NCBI GenBank assembly: GCA_020746875.1
Contig: JAGTJL010000003.1
Location: 868,001-932,000, forward strand
Direction of reading: 5' to 3'
DNA: 64,000 nucleotides
DNA from: Rhexocercosporidium sp. MPI-PUGE-AT-0058
Lineage: Eukaryota > Ascomycota > Leotiomycetes > Helotiales
Part shown: in pieces, positions 33,060 through 42,736 of the stretch
How the letters are laid out: each line of letters starts with the position of its first letter
Numbering within the stretch: position 1 is the first letter of the stretch
Translations under genes and position numbers: made by a program
The notes under the pieces: model-generated
What the model was told of the DNA's origin: nothing
What the model saw: the letters and a program-made list of their open reading frames with translations, nothing else
The model's database searches: none

Positions 33060-34376
33060 ATGAGTCTCAGCGGGCTTTCCGACGAGCTTCTTCTCGAAAT
33101 CGTCAACTTTGTGAAGAGCGGAGACTGCAACCGAGACTTAGGCAACCTTGCATCCTGCTCAAGGCATCTCAACAGAGTCACAACTCCAATCCTTTATCGT
33201 GACATTATTGAAAGCAACGAGCGGACTCTGCCCTTGCTATTACTCACCATATTGAAGAAGCCTGATCTTGCAGAGTTTGTCTTGAATTATGAAGCTTCCG
33301 AATTTGAGGATGGGGAACTAGACATCTCCGGCTTTTCAGAAGAATCGCTAGAGATGTTTCGTGCGTCCATCGGGACATCGGGATCAACCGCGAACGAGGG
33401 TTTTGAGTGGTTCTCACGTGTAGAGCGCGGAGAATGGCAAGCGCTCACTACCCTCCTGCTACTCAATCTGCCGAAACTCAAGGTGCTGGACTTAGCATCT
33501 TACGGGAACCATACAGCCTTTCACGGCACAAGACCCCAGGCAGGAACTTTCGGGCTTCTTTTTAAGAAAGCTGCTAGTCGACAGATTAGTGGGAATAAGA
33601 CTGCACCTTCCCTGAAGGACTTGAAAAGATTATCCGTGGCATACTCAGACACGGAGATGGGACTGGGCTTCGAGGACGTGATACCTTTGCTACAGCTCCC
33701 GTCGGTGACAAGCATCAGAGTTCATATGCTTAACGGTGAAGCAAATTTTGAAGGAGATATGGGCACTCATCTCAACACACGAAAGCTGGAAGTTAGCTAT
33801 AGCTCGATTGAACCGGAAGCCCTTACCAGGTTCTTGCAATCATTTCCATCCTTGGAGGATCTGTTTTACTGTCACGCTGGTGGGATAGTAGGTTGTATGG
33901 AATTTCTGCCACAGACACTAGGCGCTGGTATTCAACATCTCAAGCTCTGTCTTAAGTCACTAGAGATTCTCGGTATTCCGGAAGACACGTTCGACGATGA
34001 GAGGGCTTTGGGGGTTGGATCTCTGGTCGGCTTCGAAAGTTTGGTCAATTTATCTACTATGCAGATAACTTTATTTGGGCCTAACGATGGGAATAGAGAG
34101 GATTCAGATGATGACGGCAGACCTGTTCATCTCTGGAACATCCTACCCAAGTCGATTATCACCTTGACTTTGACCGATTGCGGCCCGGAAATACTTTACG
34201 AATTCAAGGCGCTTCTTGAACGGAAGACTCTGGCAACGCCCAACCTTAAAACGGTTGGATTTCACATTATCGGGCCTGAATACGATACTGATCTTGCCAT
34301 TATGTTGACTGACCAGGCGAAGATGGAGGGAGTGAGTCTGAGGCTAGTAACTCAACCATTCTGGTGTGAAAACTAA
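33060..34376 (+). CDS. F-box/LRR-like protein
   Basis: Single exon, 438 aa from the ATG at 33060. Residues 3-45 (LSGLSDELLLEIVNFVKSGD, then LGNLASCSRHLNRVTTPILY) form a clear F-box that binds Skp1. The rest has irregular leucine-rich repeats (LPKLKVLDLASYGN, LKDLKRLSVAYSD, LPSVTSIRVHMLNG, FPSLEDLFYCH, LKLCLKSLEILGIPED) and ends with a TLTDCGPEILYE block. It would be the substrate receptor of an SCF ubiquitin ligase. Such genes are numerous and fast-evolving in Leotiomycetes. The relic at 24.4-25.0 kb may be a decayed member of the same class. Confidence 0.8.
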   Translation: MSLSGLSDELLLEIVNFVKSGDCNRDLGNLASCSRHLNRVTTPILYRDIIESNERTLPLLLLTILKKPDLAEFVLNYEASEFEDGELDISGFSEESLEMFRASIGTSGSTANEGFEWFSRVERGEWQALTTLLLLNLPKLKVLDLASYGNHTAFHGTRPQAGTFGLLFKKAASRQISGNKTAPSLKDLKRLSVAYSDTEMGLGFEDVIPLLQLPSVTSIRVHMLNGEANFEGDMGTHLNTRKLEVSYSSIEPEALTRFLQSFPSLEDLFYCHAGGIVGCMEFLPQTLGAGIQHLKLCLKSLEILGIPEDTFDDERALGVGSLVGFESLVNLSTMQITLFGPNDGNREDSDDDGRPVHLWNILPKSIITLTLTDCGPEILYEFKALLERKTLATPNLKTVGFHIIGPEYDTDLAIMLTDQAKMEGVSLRLVTQPFWCEN

Positions 34377-34901
34377 AGCGAGGCGGCTTCACCTACCCAC
34401 GGGTGGCTGAGAGGGGTTGGAACCCGAGAATGTCTGTCAAATCTCTGAACGGCAATTGCATTCCTTCCAGCCTTGAAGTAAAGAAATGTTTGACAAATGG
34501 CAATTTTCCTAGAGTGATGATCGTGAACCAATCTTTCGCGTTCACGTTATGCGATTGTACTAATAAGGACATTGTGATTATAAATTCTTTCCTGTGCTAC
34601 AAGGTATTAATTAATAGCAAGGAGGCAGGAAGAAAGAAAGAAAGAAAGGGGAACGCTACGCACTGATATTAGGCATGAAGATCTCACATCCTAGTGAATC
34701 TGAAACAATTAGACAAAGCCAAGTTCTGAGTAATTCCTGGTAGTCCCCAGGTGGTCGCTAGATTTGATGCTTTCTCGATTCGAGTTCACCTTCCAATTGT
34801 CGCGTCTTGTTGTCCTATTTCTTCCTGCACCCTTTCAATCTGACAACATCAGCATCTCAAGATCACAACAACAACAACAACAACAACAACAAAAAGTCAC
34901 G
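34377..34901. other. Intergenic region with microsatellites
   Basis: About 525 bp. It contains a short (GAAA)n run near 34632-34648 and the (CAA)9 tract at 34866-34892 just before the next start codon. Confidence 0.5.
34866..34892 (+). repeat. (CAA)9 microsatellite in the 5' leader
   Basis: Nine perfect CAA units end ten bases before the ATG at 34902. An in-frame ATG at 34764 would turn it into a nine-Gln tract, so repeat length could affect either the leader or an N-terminal polyQ. Confidence 0.85.
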
Positions 34902-35786
34902 ATGTCTGCAACCAAAGATGGCGATATGGTTTTCATCTCAGTCGCACCTATTCAGACACCTAGCTCAACCCAAGAAATCGACTTCTCCACCACAACCACC
35001 ACCCCAAGAATGGAGACCCCCGAAGCTGATTCCCTCATGTCCCGCTTCCTCAACGATGCCATCTCGAAGCTCACCTGCTCATCGCCGCTCCCACCCAACA
35101 CACCCACAAAACCCAAGGCCATGCAGTCGGCAAGAACTTCTTCCGTCACCCCGCCAAGCACAAAGACAAGGTTGTCGTTCAGTCTTGCTTCTCAAGAACA
35201 TGAGGTTGAGTTCTCTCAGCAGTTCAAAGTCGATACTCCCAATTCCAAGCGCAATGCTTCTTGGAGTGGAGAGGGACGGGAGTCGCTTTCCCTAGATGAG
35301 CAGTGGAAGAAGGGTGCCTTGGATCATTGGTCGCCTACAACGAAGTCAAGACAGGTTGTTGGGAGTGCCAAGGGATCTTCAAAGGTGTACAAGAGTGTGG
35401 ACTTTGGCAGGCTAACATCCAGCAAGCAAGATGGATGGGGAGCCAAGAACAGAAAGCGGGATACCAGCAGGGAGGTAAGGAAGGAGGTCCCGAACAAGCG
35501 ATATATGGGGACAAGAGAGGATACAATGAAGGAGAACCTGCCAGTCCTGAAGCCAAAGGCGGTTGAAATTTCACCACGTAAGAGAACGTACCCAGGTTTG
35601 TTTTCTGTTTCTTCCACTCTTCATGGGCTGGATACAAAGGAAGAGAAGGACAAGCTTTGCTATAATTGTGGGAAGAAGGGGCATTGGTTTGTGGATTGCT
35701 TGGTTTGTTGTGGACATTGTAAGGGGGATGGACATAGGACTAGGGACTGTAACGTTGTGGGGGCAAGTCTAGGGATGGGGTATTAA
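34902..35786 (+). CDS. Zinc-knuckle (CCHC) protein
   Basis: Single exon, 294 aa from the ATG at 34902. A disordered Ser/Thr/Pro/Lys-rich region fills the first 235 residues. Two consecutive CCHC knuckles follow: CYNCGKKGHWFVDC and CGHCKGDGHRTRDC, both C-x2-C-x4-H-x4-C. Such knuckles usually bind single-stranded nucleic acid. There is no retroelement polyprotein around it, so it looks like a cellular gene. The gene at 55132-56908 shares the layout (long disordered region, C-terminal knuckles). An upstream ATG at 34764 is possible, but that stretch reads like a leader. Confidence 0.75.
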   Translation: MSATKDGDMVFISVAPIQTPSSTQEIDFSTTTTTPRMETPEADSLMSRFLNDAISKLTCSSPLPPNTPTKPKAMQSARTSSVTPPSTKTRLSFSLASQEHEVEFSQQFKVDTPNSKRNASWSGEGRESLSLDEQWKKGALDHWSPTTKSRQVVGSAKGSSKVYKSVDFGRLTSSKQDGWGAKNRKRDTSREVRKEVPNKRYMGTREDTMKENLPVLKPKAVEISPRKRTYPGLFSVSSTLHGLDTKEEKDKLCYNCGKKGHWFVDCLVCCGHCKGDGHRTRDCNVVGASLGMGY

Positions 35787-36152
35787 ACGTGTAGAGAGCT
35801 GGGGGTCTTTTACACATCTCCAAAGTTTTGGGAATGTCGATTTGGAAGTGTTGGAAGTGATACCTATTCATGAAGAATCGGCGATGGACATTGAGCAAGC
35901 GCAATTCGGCGTTTCTTTGGGCATCGTGGCCTTTGTCGACTTGCTACTGGAAGGGTAGCAGCTTGTATTTGTCTTTCTTGAACCTCAATAAGATAGTTTG
36001 CATTTCAATGACACCAGAGGTTTCTGCAATTTGCATTTGAATCCTGCCGATTTGATACACGCTCCATGTAACCCCAGAAGCCGCGTTTGTACAATGCTGA
36101 AATACCCACCAACAAAATCCTACTTCGCCTTTCTCAGCTATCGAGTTTAGCA

Positions 36153-37188
36153 TCAGCTCCAATATAAACCAGCATAAATCGCAAAGATAAGTAAAAAGCC
36201 ACTAATAACAGTACTCACCATCCGAACCCCTCTCTCCTTCTCAGCCACAGGATACAACTTTTCCCCATCCTTCCCCGTGGGCCACCAAATCATCGCCCGT
36301 GTGACCACACCCTCACCACCCCTCTTTAACCTTCCATCTGCACCCACAACACCCTCCCCCAACCGAATCCTCTCCACAAGCTCAAACCCACACTTAGCAT
36401 ACACCCTCGCTGAGTTGTCCGTCGTTCCCTCGATCCAGATAGGTAGCCCGTCTTTCTGAGCTATGGCTTGGAACTTTTTGATAAGTTTTGAACAGAGACC
36501 ACGGCCGCGAGCTGAGGCATCCGTGGCCGTGAAGAAAATGTAGTAGTATTTCTTTTGGCCGCGGAGGGCACTAGCTTTTACGGCGTCAACTTTGGGGCTG
36601 AGGTCGCCCAGCATTCGCTGTTTACTTGGTCAGTTGCTGTTCATAAATACAAATCTTCCCATATCAATGCCTTTGACGCGCAGCAAATTGAGGATAGAGC
36701 TGAGGGTATTACATAAGTCGCAGCAACGCCCACATCCCACACCATCCCAACAAATCCCGCTGGGAGCAGCGTCCATAAATTATCCACGTGACATCCCGGC
36801 GGCATCAGGATCGTACAGCTCTTGAAATCATCCGCCTCAGCGAAGATGCCTTTGTTCAGCGCTGCAGCTGTGAGGAGGCCGTCGAAGTATTTCGGGAGGT
36901 AGGCGGTCAGTTGTGCGGGTGTCATGTGATGGAGTAAATAATTTATTATGGGATCGGTGGCGAAAGCTTCGGCCATGAGGGGAATGGCCCGTGGGACATA
37001 TTCTGGTGGAGGTGTGAGTTAAAGGAGTTCATATTTGGGGTGTGTTTAGGTCTCGAGGATTTTGAATTGTGGATTGTGGTGGTCGTGAGATATGATGAGG
37101 TTTTGCAGGAAAAGGGGTAAATTAGCGAATGTGAAGACGTACCCTTGCCGCCCATCGTGATGGGGACTTCATCCGTGCTTGAAGCCAT
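36153..37188 (-). CDS. GNAT-family N-acetyltransferase
   Basis: Three exons: 37188 to about 37142, about 37003 to 36712 and about 36620 to 36153. Exon 1 (MASSTDEVPITMGGK) joins to EYVPRAIPLMAEAFATDPII, an acceptor-side helix typical of fungal GNAT proteins. The last exon has KYYYIFFTATDASARGRGLC, with the R-G-x-G-L acetyl-CoA loop, followed by SKLIKKFQAIAQKDGLPIWI and NSARVYAKCGFELVERI, the GNAT C-terminal motif. The 3' end is uncertain: reading on gives a hydrophobic tail (TVISGFLLIFAIYAGLYW), while a good GTGAGT donor after GVRM could splice to an exon ending near 35944. The substrate is unknown. Confidence 0.78.
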
Positions 37189-38252
37189 GTCCAAAAATCG
37201 GCAAAATATGTTGGAAATAAGTTTGTATGCCCCCGAGTCTTAAGTAAATATGTAATACAGAAAGAGCTTAAGTCAGACATCGTTTTGAGCTTCCGTGAGT
37301 ACCGTGCCCGCTGACGACGGCAGCTCGGATGAATTGTAGTTTCCGCCGCCCATCCAAGGGAGCTAGTGCTTACCTCGGTCAAACGACATCCTACTTCCTG
37401 TAATAGGTTCAATAATGCGAGAGGTGATATCATTTTCCTGTTTCGCGTTTCATGTGAGCGAGCTGAGTCGTCTCGGCCTAGTTATGTTTTGGTTGTGGTT
37501 GATGCTAGAAGCGAATTTGGACGGGAGCGAGGTTTTTTATTCCTCCGAATTTAGTAACTGTCTATTTTCGATAATGTGAGTAGTCTGCTTGAAGGGGACT
37601 GGTGAATTGACAGCTACCTGTGTTAATTTTATTTGCTATTCTTGCTCACTGCCAGTCACTGGTCCTTACGATACAACAGATTCGGATTTCTAAGTTGATT
37701 GAGAGTTTATGAACTTGCTTGTCACATTGAACTACGAACCTAACGATCTTGATATATGGTTTTATTATTATTATTATGCATTTATCTTCTACTTCAGACC
37801 AGAACTGCAGCTGTGGAAAGCCACTCTAAATAACCACGATGAATCCGACCTTGGTAATGTCTCTGTTCCCCTCTTCGCAAATCGTCCTGGTCAGCATCAT
37901 AGACAAGCATTCTCCTTCGCTTCTCTATATTATCTCGGTCTTGTATGACTAGGATACTGTGCCCTTCTATCCACGTCATCATCGTCCCGCATGGAAACCC
38001 TCAATGCCAAGCAAGCGGGTGCTGTGTGCTCTTTCCCCTTTGCAGAAAGAGCAAGGGGCAAAGCAGTGCACCCACCGATATACAAGCTCTCCGTGGTTAT
38101 TACATATAATCAGGTGACGCAGGATGGGACCCTCACCGCTATCATCTTCATCGGTTTGTATCTCGGAAAGTTTTCGAATGGAGCGCGATGATGAGGAAGT
38201 CTGCGGGTTGTGGAAGGAGGTCGCAGGGAGGTTTCGAAGATCGGGCTGCGGG
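37189..38252. other. Intergenic region, no firm gene
   Basis: About 1.06 kb. It has a (TTA)n run near 37763. A minus-strand frame at 37979-38260 (RNPQPDLRNLPATSF, then KLSEIQTDEDDSGEGP) looks weakly coding and could be a second exon of the ORF at 38253-38573. Confidence 0.4.
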
Positions 38253-38573
38253 TTACGTGAGAGCTTTCTTTCGAAGCCATTCTTGAAGGCTATGAGGATG
38301 GTGACTCTGGGATATGGGAGGGAGGGGGCGTGTACGGTTTGAATACGTGACGATGTCTTCCATCGTGTCGTGTGCCGAGAGAAGTGATGGTGAAGCTGAG
38401 CTTCGCACGTTTTTGTTTTTCTCTTCAGGCTCTTCTCTGTTGTAGAACCTTTGGTCAGGGCTTGAGCTGTCACCCAGTTGTTGCTTCGCAGTATGCATGC
38501 TCTTCTCCGTATCTATTTGTGGTGCGGCGTAGGGTGGAGTTGGTAATGTTGCAAGATTCTCTTGTGGGTCCAT
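38253..38573 (-). CDS. Small hypothetical protein
   Basis: 106 aa from the ATG at 38573 (MDPQENLATLPTPPYAAPQ), polar and Pro/Ser/Glu-rich, with no recognised domain. The frame right behind it, shifted by one, also has coding-like composition (LSRNPQPDLRNL) down to 37979. The annotation may therefore lack a splice, or the gene may be frameshifted. Only composition supports it. Confidence 0.3.
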   Translation of the reverse strand: MDPQENLATLPTPPYAAPQIDTEKSMHTAKQQLGDSSSPDQRFYNREEPEEKNKNVRSSASPSLLSAHDTMEDIVTYSNRTRPLPPISQSHHPHSLQEWLRKKALT

Positions 38574-38999
38574 GTGGTGGTGTTCTAAACGTAAGCTCAA
38601 AATGGTGTTATTGTTGCTGAACGAAAGTATGAGAACGAAGTACGAGAACAAATAAGGTGAATGAGATTTTGTCCTTAGAGCTGTCCTTGACTTATCACGC
38701 TAGTAGACTCGAGACTGCACTTGAGCTGCTGTCTCATTCTTTAATGGAGGTTTACCTGAAAAATTGGAAGGTCAGAAGAGGGTTATAGCTAAAGCGATTC
38801 GGTATAGTGCTACCATGAAGTCAGACATGTTCGATACCCACAAATCCAAGGCTAACAGATCATACAGATACATCTCGTTGAATCCAGAACTCAATATCAG
38901 TCACTAGTTTGAGAGAATTGTGGGCATGTTGGGTGTGGTATTCTTCATTCAGTTTTCGTCCTTCTTTACTCAATATCGAGCCTTAAAATACGAGATCCT
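38574..38999. other. Intergenic region, no supported gene
   Basis: About 425 bp; nothing recognised. Confidence 0.45.
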
Positions 39000-40117
39000 C
39001 TAGCAAAAAGGAAACAATTCCTCAAGCTATTCGTAAGACTCGGCCCTGAAACGTTTTACAAAACCATCGTTTCCTATAACACCGTCTTCAAGATTCTCCG
39101 ATCTGCGCTTACCACGTCCCACACTCCTCACCAACGATGTTTTTTGTACTGGAACCGACTCTGGAATATCTGTGTCCATTTCGTGAATTTTCAGGGCTCT
39201 CTCGACACCGTGTTCCTCCTCTACATCGTCCTTTTCGTCCTCTACGTTGCCTTTGTCATCTTTTTCTGAGTCTCCTATCCTATATCTAACTTCTTTTTGA
39301 GTGGTAATCTTAGAATCCAGGAGACAAGATGTCTACAGATGAATGTCAGCCATCCCAATCTTGTCTGGAAAAGGATCTAAAATAATTCCTGTCAACCTCT
39401 CATTCTCTCCCTCCAGCTCCTTAACCCTCTTCTCGAATCTCTCAATCTTCCTATACTTGGACCTAACCACACTGTCTTACATCTTCGCAGCCCTCTTGAG
39501 CTGTTTAATTTCACGCAGTGCCTCCAGGGTTCCCTTCCCCTCTCTTTGTAGACGCTCATGAGCCTTCCTCCTGGCGGGCTCTTTGGCTTTAGCCGTAGGC
39601 TGTGCTGCGGTCTCTAAATGCTTGATTCGAGATTAGAGCTTGGTTTTATCATGGCGTAGATCTTTGATTTCAGCAGAGAGCTTGTTGAATTTATCTTCCA
39701 TCTGGTACCAATGTGGTCGAGATCGAAGACCTTCGATTCCTTGGGTTCAGGGGACTTGTCGTGAGATGAAGTGCTGTTGTCTGCTGGCAGGGCGCTTTTT
39801 CTACTTCCATGGCATCATCATTGATTCCGTCTGGTATCCTGCTGCCCTTCCTGGCCTCTCTTTCGCACACCAAGACTTGCAGTCGTTGATTCTCTTTCCT
39901 CAATCTCGCGTTGGCCTTTGACATCTGTTCTATCTGCTTTAGCATTCTTGGCCTTGTTTGAGGTCCGGGCAGCATCTTTCTGACGGATATCGGTGCGTAG
40001 ACTGCGGATTATCTTCTGTAGCTGACGTGGGTCGGTGATGTGGTCCGGGGATTCGCTTTTATCGAGGACGTTGAGGCTTTCGAATGCGTCGAGGAATATG
40101 TCGCTTGGAGGGTCCAT
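39000..40117 (-). pseudogene. Decayed coiled-coil protein gene
   Basis: From the ATG at 40117 (MDPPSDIFLDAFESLNVLD, then LQKIIRSLRTDIRQK) the coding signal moves through three frames. It passes to IEQMSKANARLRKENQRLQV, then ALPADNSTSSHDKSPEPKES, then a long stretch including MEDKFNKLSAEIKDLRHDK, AHERLQREGKGTLEALREIK, KYRKIERFEKRVKELEGENE and a Glu/Asp/Lys-rich tail (EKDDKGNVEDEKDDVEEEHG). That last frame has in-frame stops TAA (about 39636), TAA (about 39480) and TAG (about 39330), and another TAG at 39027. At least two frameshifts and three stops break what was once a protein of roughly 350 residues. All the stops fit C-to-T changes of Gln codons. No known family is recognised. Confidence 0.65.
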
Positions 40118-41136
40118 GGATTCCTCAGGGAGAGAATATTATGAGTTACTGGTGGAATTTGCTGCAGGTTATCTTGATTGAGCGAGGCTATTGTGGTGAA
40201 AAGATTGTTGGCGATGAGATGGGAAGGCTTGGTGTTCTGTGCGGTTAATTTTACCTGGAGACATTCAACAGCGAAGAGTTTCTCTGCATCAGCTTGTGAT
40301 ATAACAAGGTTGCGCCAGAGGGTCGCGCAGATGTTCTGGAGCCAAGAAAGCGTTGGTAATGGATAACAAGGGAATCATGGCTTGCCGCCGAAGCCGCTGT
40401 TGGGTCAATCCTGGATATGTCGTGGGTATCCCCAGATTGTGGGTGTATGTAGCTGGTCCGACTCTCTGGGTGTTAGGGCCCTCCTGGAGCAATTTTCCAT
40501 GAGGTGGTTGGTGACACCATGCTATATGTCTAGTTTCCCGGAAAGCAACATTCAAAAATTACAGATGTGCCATTTGGTGTCCTCTAATGTCGATGCCCCA
40601 TTTATACTTAGCATCTGGACAGTGTCGGACAGTGGCGGCGGGTGATGGAGAGACTGAGAGACATCTGCACATGAGGCAGCAATGCGTTCCCTTCTGTTTC
40701 CAGTATGAGTGTTAGAGTTTGAGGTAATGATTGCCTGTTCGTCGAAGTAACTGCCGTAGGAAGAGGTTGAAATGCGAGGTAACGTTAGAAACTGTTAACA
40801 GGTCTCAGCCGCAGATGCACGAGAGGGAAGGAAAAGATTGGCTCGCTAGGCTATCAATCACTTAAGGAAGAGATTTCAATCTGATTAAATAATTCTGAGA
40901 GCGATTCATCCTAGACATCTAATCCTAAACTTAGTGGCGCCTTCTCCTTTGTTACTGTTTGGAAGGGCGAAGTTAGGAAGGCATGCGGACGTCACTTCCG
41001 ACCTTGCGAACATCTGAAAACCTTGACGGAGGCTGTCAAATGTAGCAATACTTTATGAACAAGCAAGTGTCACGATTATTTATTTTATTGATCAATAACC
41101 GAACATCAAAGAATTGGAATATCTCACGACAGAGCG
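40118..41136. other. Intergenic region, no supported gene
   Basis: About 1 kb. Overlapping short ORFs on both strands, none with motifs. Confidence 0.5.
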
Positions 41137-41889
41137 ATGATGTCATCAAACTCGAGGCTGAGCGGCATGTTGCTCAAAGTTCAGGAAGACGGGCTAGACT
41201 CAGCCGCTCCACTCCTCGAGACATACAGCACGAAGCTGCAAGAAATTCGAGCAGCTAATCCAACGATGAGCTTCGACGTTATCTCAATCCTTGCAGAACA
41301 TGAGACGTGGGAAGTGTATTGTGAGCTTCTCCTGCTTCTGCTTCCGTCTCGCACAGAGCTGACACTCTCAGGGCCAGACCAGCCCTTTCGTAATATTGCG
41401 GCAATGGTCAAGCACGACTCAGGTCATCCCGAACCTCAGGATTTGAAGCTTCAGCGATTGTCAGAACGAAATTTAATGAAGCAGGCTAGTGGTTCGTCGT
41501 GGAAGAGGACACAAGGTCGATTGATGAACTCTGCGCTCGAGTCTTTTGAAGATCAGCTCGCTAGGGCTAACCGCCGCTTAAAAGCACAATTCAAGAGAAG
41601 GGATGAAGCAATCATATTGCGGGCTACGAAGGACATATCGACAGTGAACTCTGCCAGAGTAACGAGGGCGAATTCTAGTATGGGGGAGCACGTTGCGATG
41701 CTTGAGAAGAAGCAAATTGAAGTCAGCAAATTGCTACAGCTGATCAAGATGGAGAAGTCCTTGTTGAAGAACGCTAAATCCGAAGGAAATGAGGATGAAA
41801 GAGAACCCGATGGCACAAGCAAAGAAATCAAAGCAGGATCTACGATCAGTTGTCTAAAAGATGGCAGAGACCACACTAGGAAAGTTTGA
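41137..41889 (+). CDS. Hypothetical helical protein
   Basis: Single exon, 250 aa from the ATG at 41137. Residues 10-80 are helical and Leu-rich (VISILAEHETWEVYCELLLL). Residues 130-210 are charged with coiled-coil character (DQLARANRRLKAQFKRRDEA, then MLEKKQIEVSKLLQLIKMEK). The end is polar. No domain or family is recognised. No introns are needed, and the frame is clean across 750 bp in a region otherwise full of decayed genes. I take it as a real but lineage-specific gene. Confidence 0.6.
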   Translation: MMSSNSRLSGMLLKVQEDGLDSAAPLLETYSTKLQEIRAANPTMSFDVISILAEHETWEVYCELLLLLLPSRTELTLSGPDQPFRNIAAMVKHDSGHPEPQDLKLQRLSERNLMKQASGSSWKRTQGRLMNSALESFEDQLARANRRLKAQFKRRDEAIILRATKDISTVNSARVTRANSSMGEHVAMLEKKQIEVSKLLQLIKMEKSLLKNAKSEGNEDEREPDGTSKEIKAGSTISCLKDGRDHTRKV

Positions 41890-42736
41890 GATACGTTTGG
41901 GAGTAATTCAGGGAGACGTGAGAAGCCGGATCGATAGACAGATTTAAGTTGGCGCTCAGGAACGTTTCGATGTATCAATAGCTGGCGAGAGTGGACATAA
42001 TGGAAGACAAAATTCCCAAATGTGAAAGTATACAAAAGCAAAAGGACTTCTGGTCCATAAAAATGAGGAACAAGCACCCCCACTGCAGTCGTAAAGCCCC
42101 ATCTACTTTTTGAGATGGATATTAACGACAAAAAGCATGTTTGAAGTAGGGTAAGCTTTTAAAGTCACAGATCGAAAACAGACCAAGACTGATTTTTTTG
42201 TCGACGATCACTCGATTGAATTTTTCAAGTAGAGATGCAAGCCGACGACAACAAGCAATGGCCAAATTTGAGGAACTACAGTTTACAGGAATTACGAAAT
42301 GTTAGATCCTAGAACCCCATAACGTGCCCTATCAGACCTTGTGCACATACCAGCCCAATGGTTTTACCCACGCAAGTCTACTATTCTCGTCAATAAAGTT
42401 GCCCAAAGCTCTATCGCATAAAAGCGGGCGAGGGAGGGCTAGTGGGTTTTCCAAGCAAGCGAGAAGTGAGGGTGTTCCTCAGACCTTTGGCATCACCTCA
42501 CAGCTTAAATGATTACGCGAGACCAAGTTCTTCATTACGTGTGTCTCTATTCAACTTAAGGCAGTGGATTGAAAATTATAGTGCACAGAATAGCTGAAGA
42601 AGCTTCCGTAAGACAGACACCCTACATAGAACAAAAGTCTTGGAACGCCAAGTACAATACCATAGAATGCACGTCCGTAGGCGCATTAAAAAAAATTGAA
42701 AGCAAAACCAGCAAGTACCGTAACATCATGAGTGCC
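41890..42736. other. Convergent intergenic region
   Basis: About 850 bp between the hypothetical gene and the 3' end of the SulP permease. The minus-strand ORF 41553-42131 is largely antisense to the hypothetical gene and has no motifs. Confidence 0.5.

Noticed and set aside
34388..34440. tRNA-like GGTTGGAACCCG stretch
   Set aside because: It does not match the TPsiC-loop consensus, and no acceptor stem or anticodon arm could be folded around it.
41553..42131. 192-codon minus-strand ORF
   Set aside because: Mostly antisense to the hypothetical gene at 41137-41889 and lacks motifs; the sense frame looks better, though both are weak.
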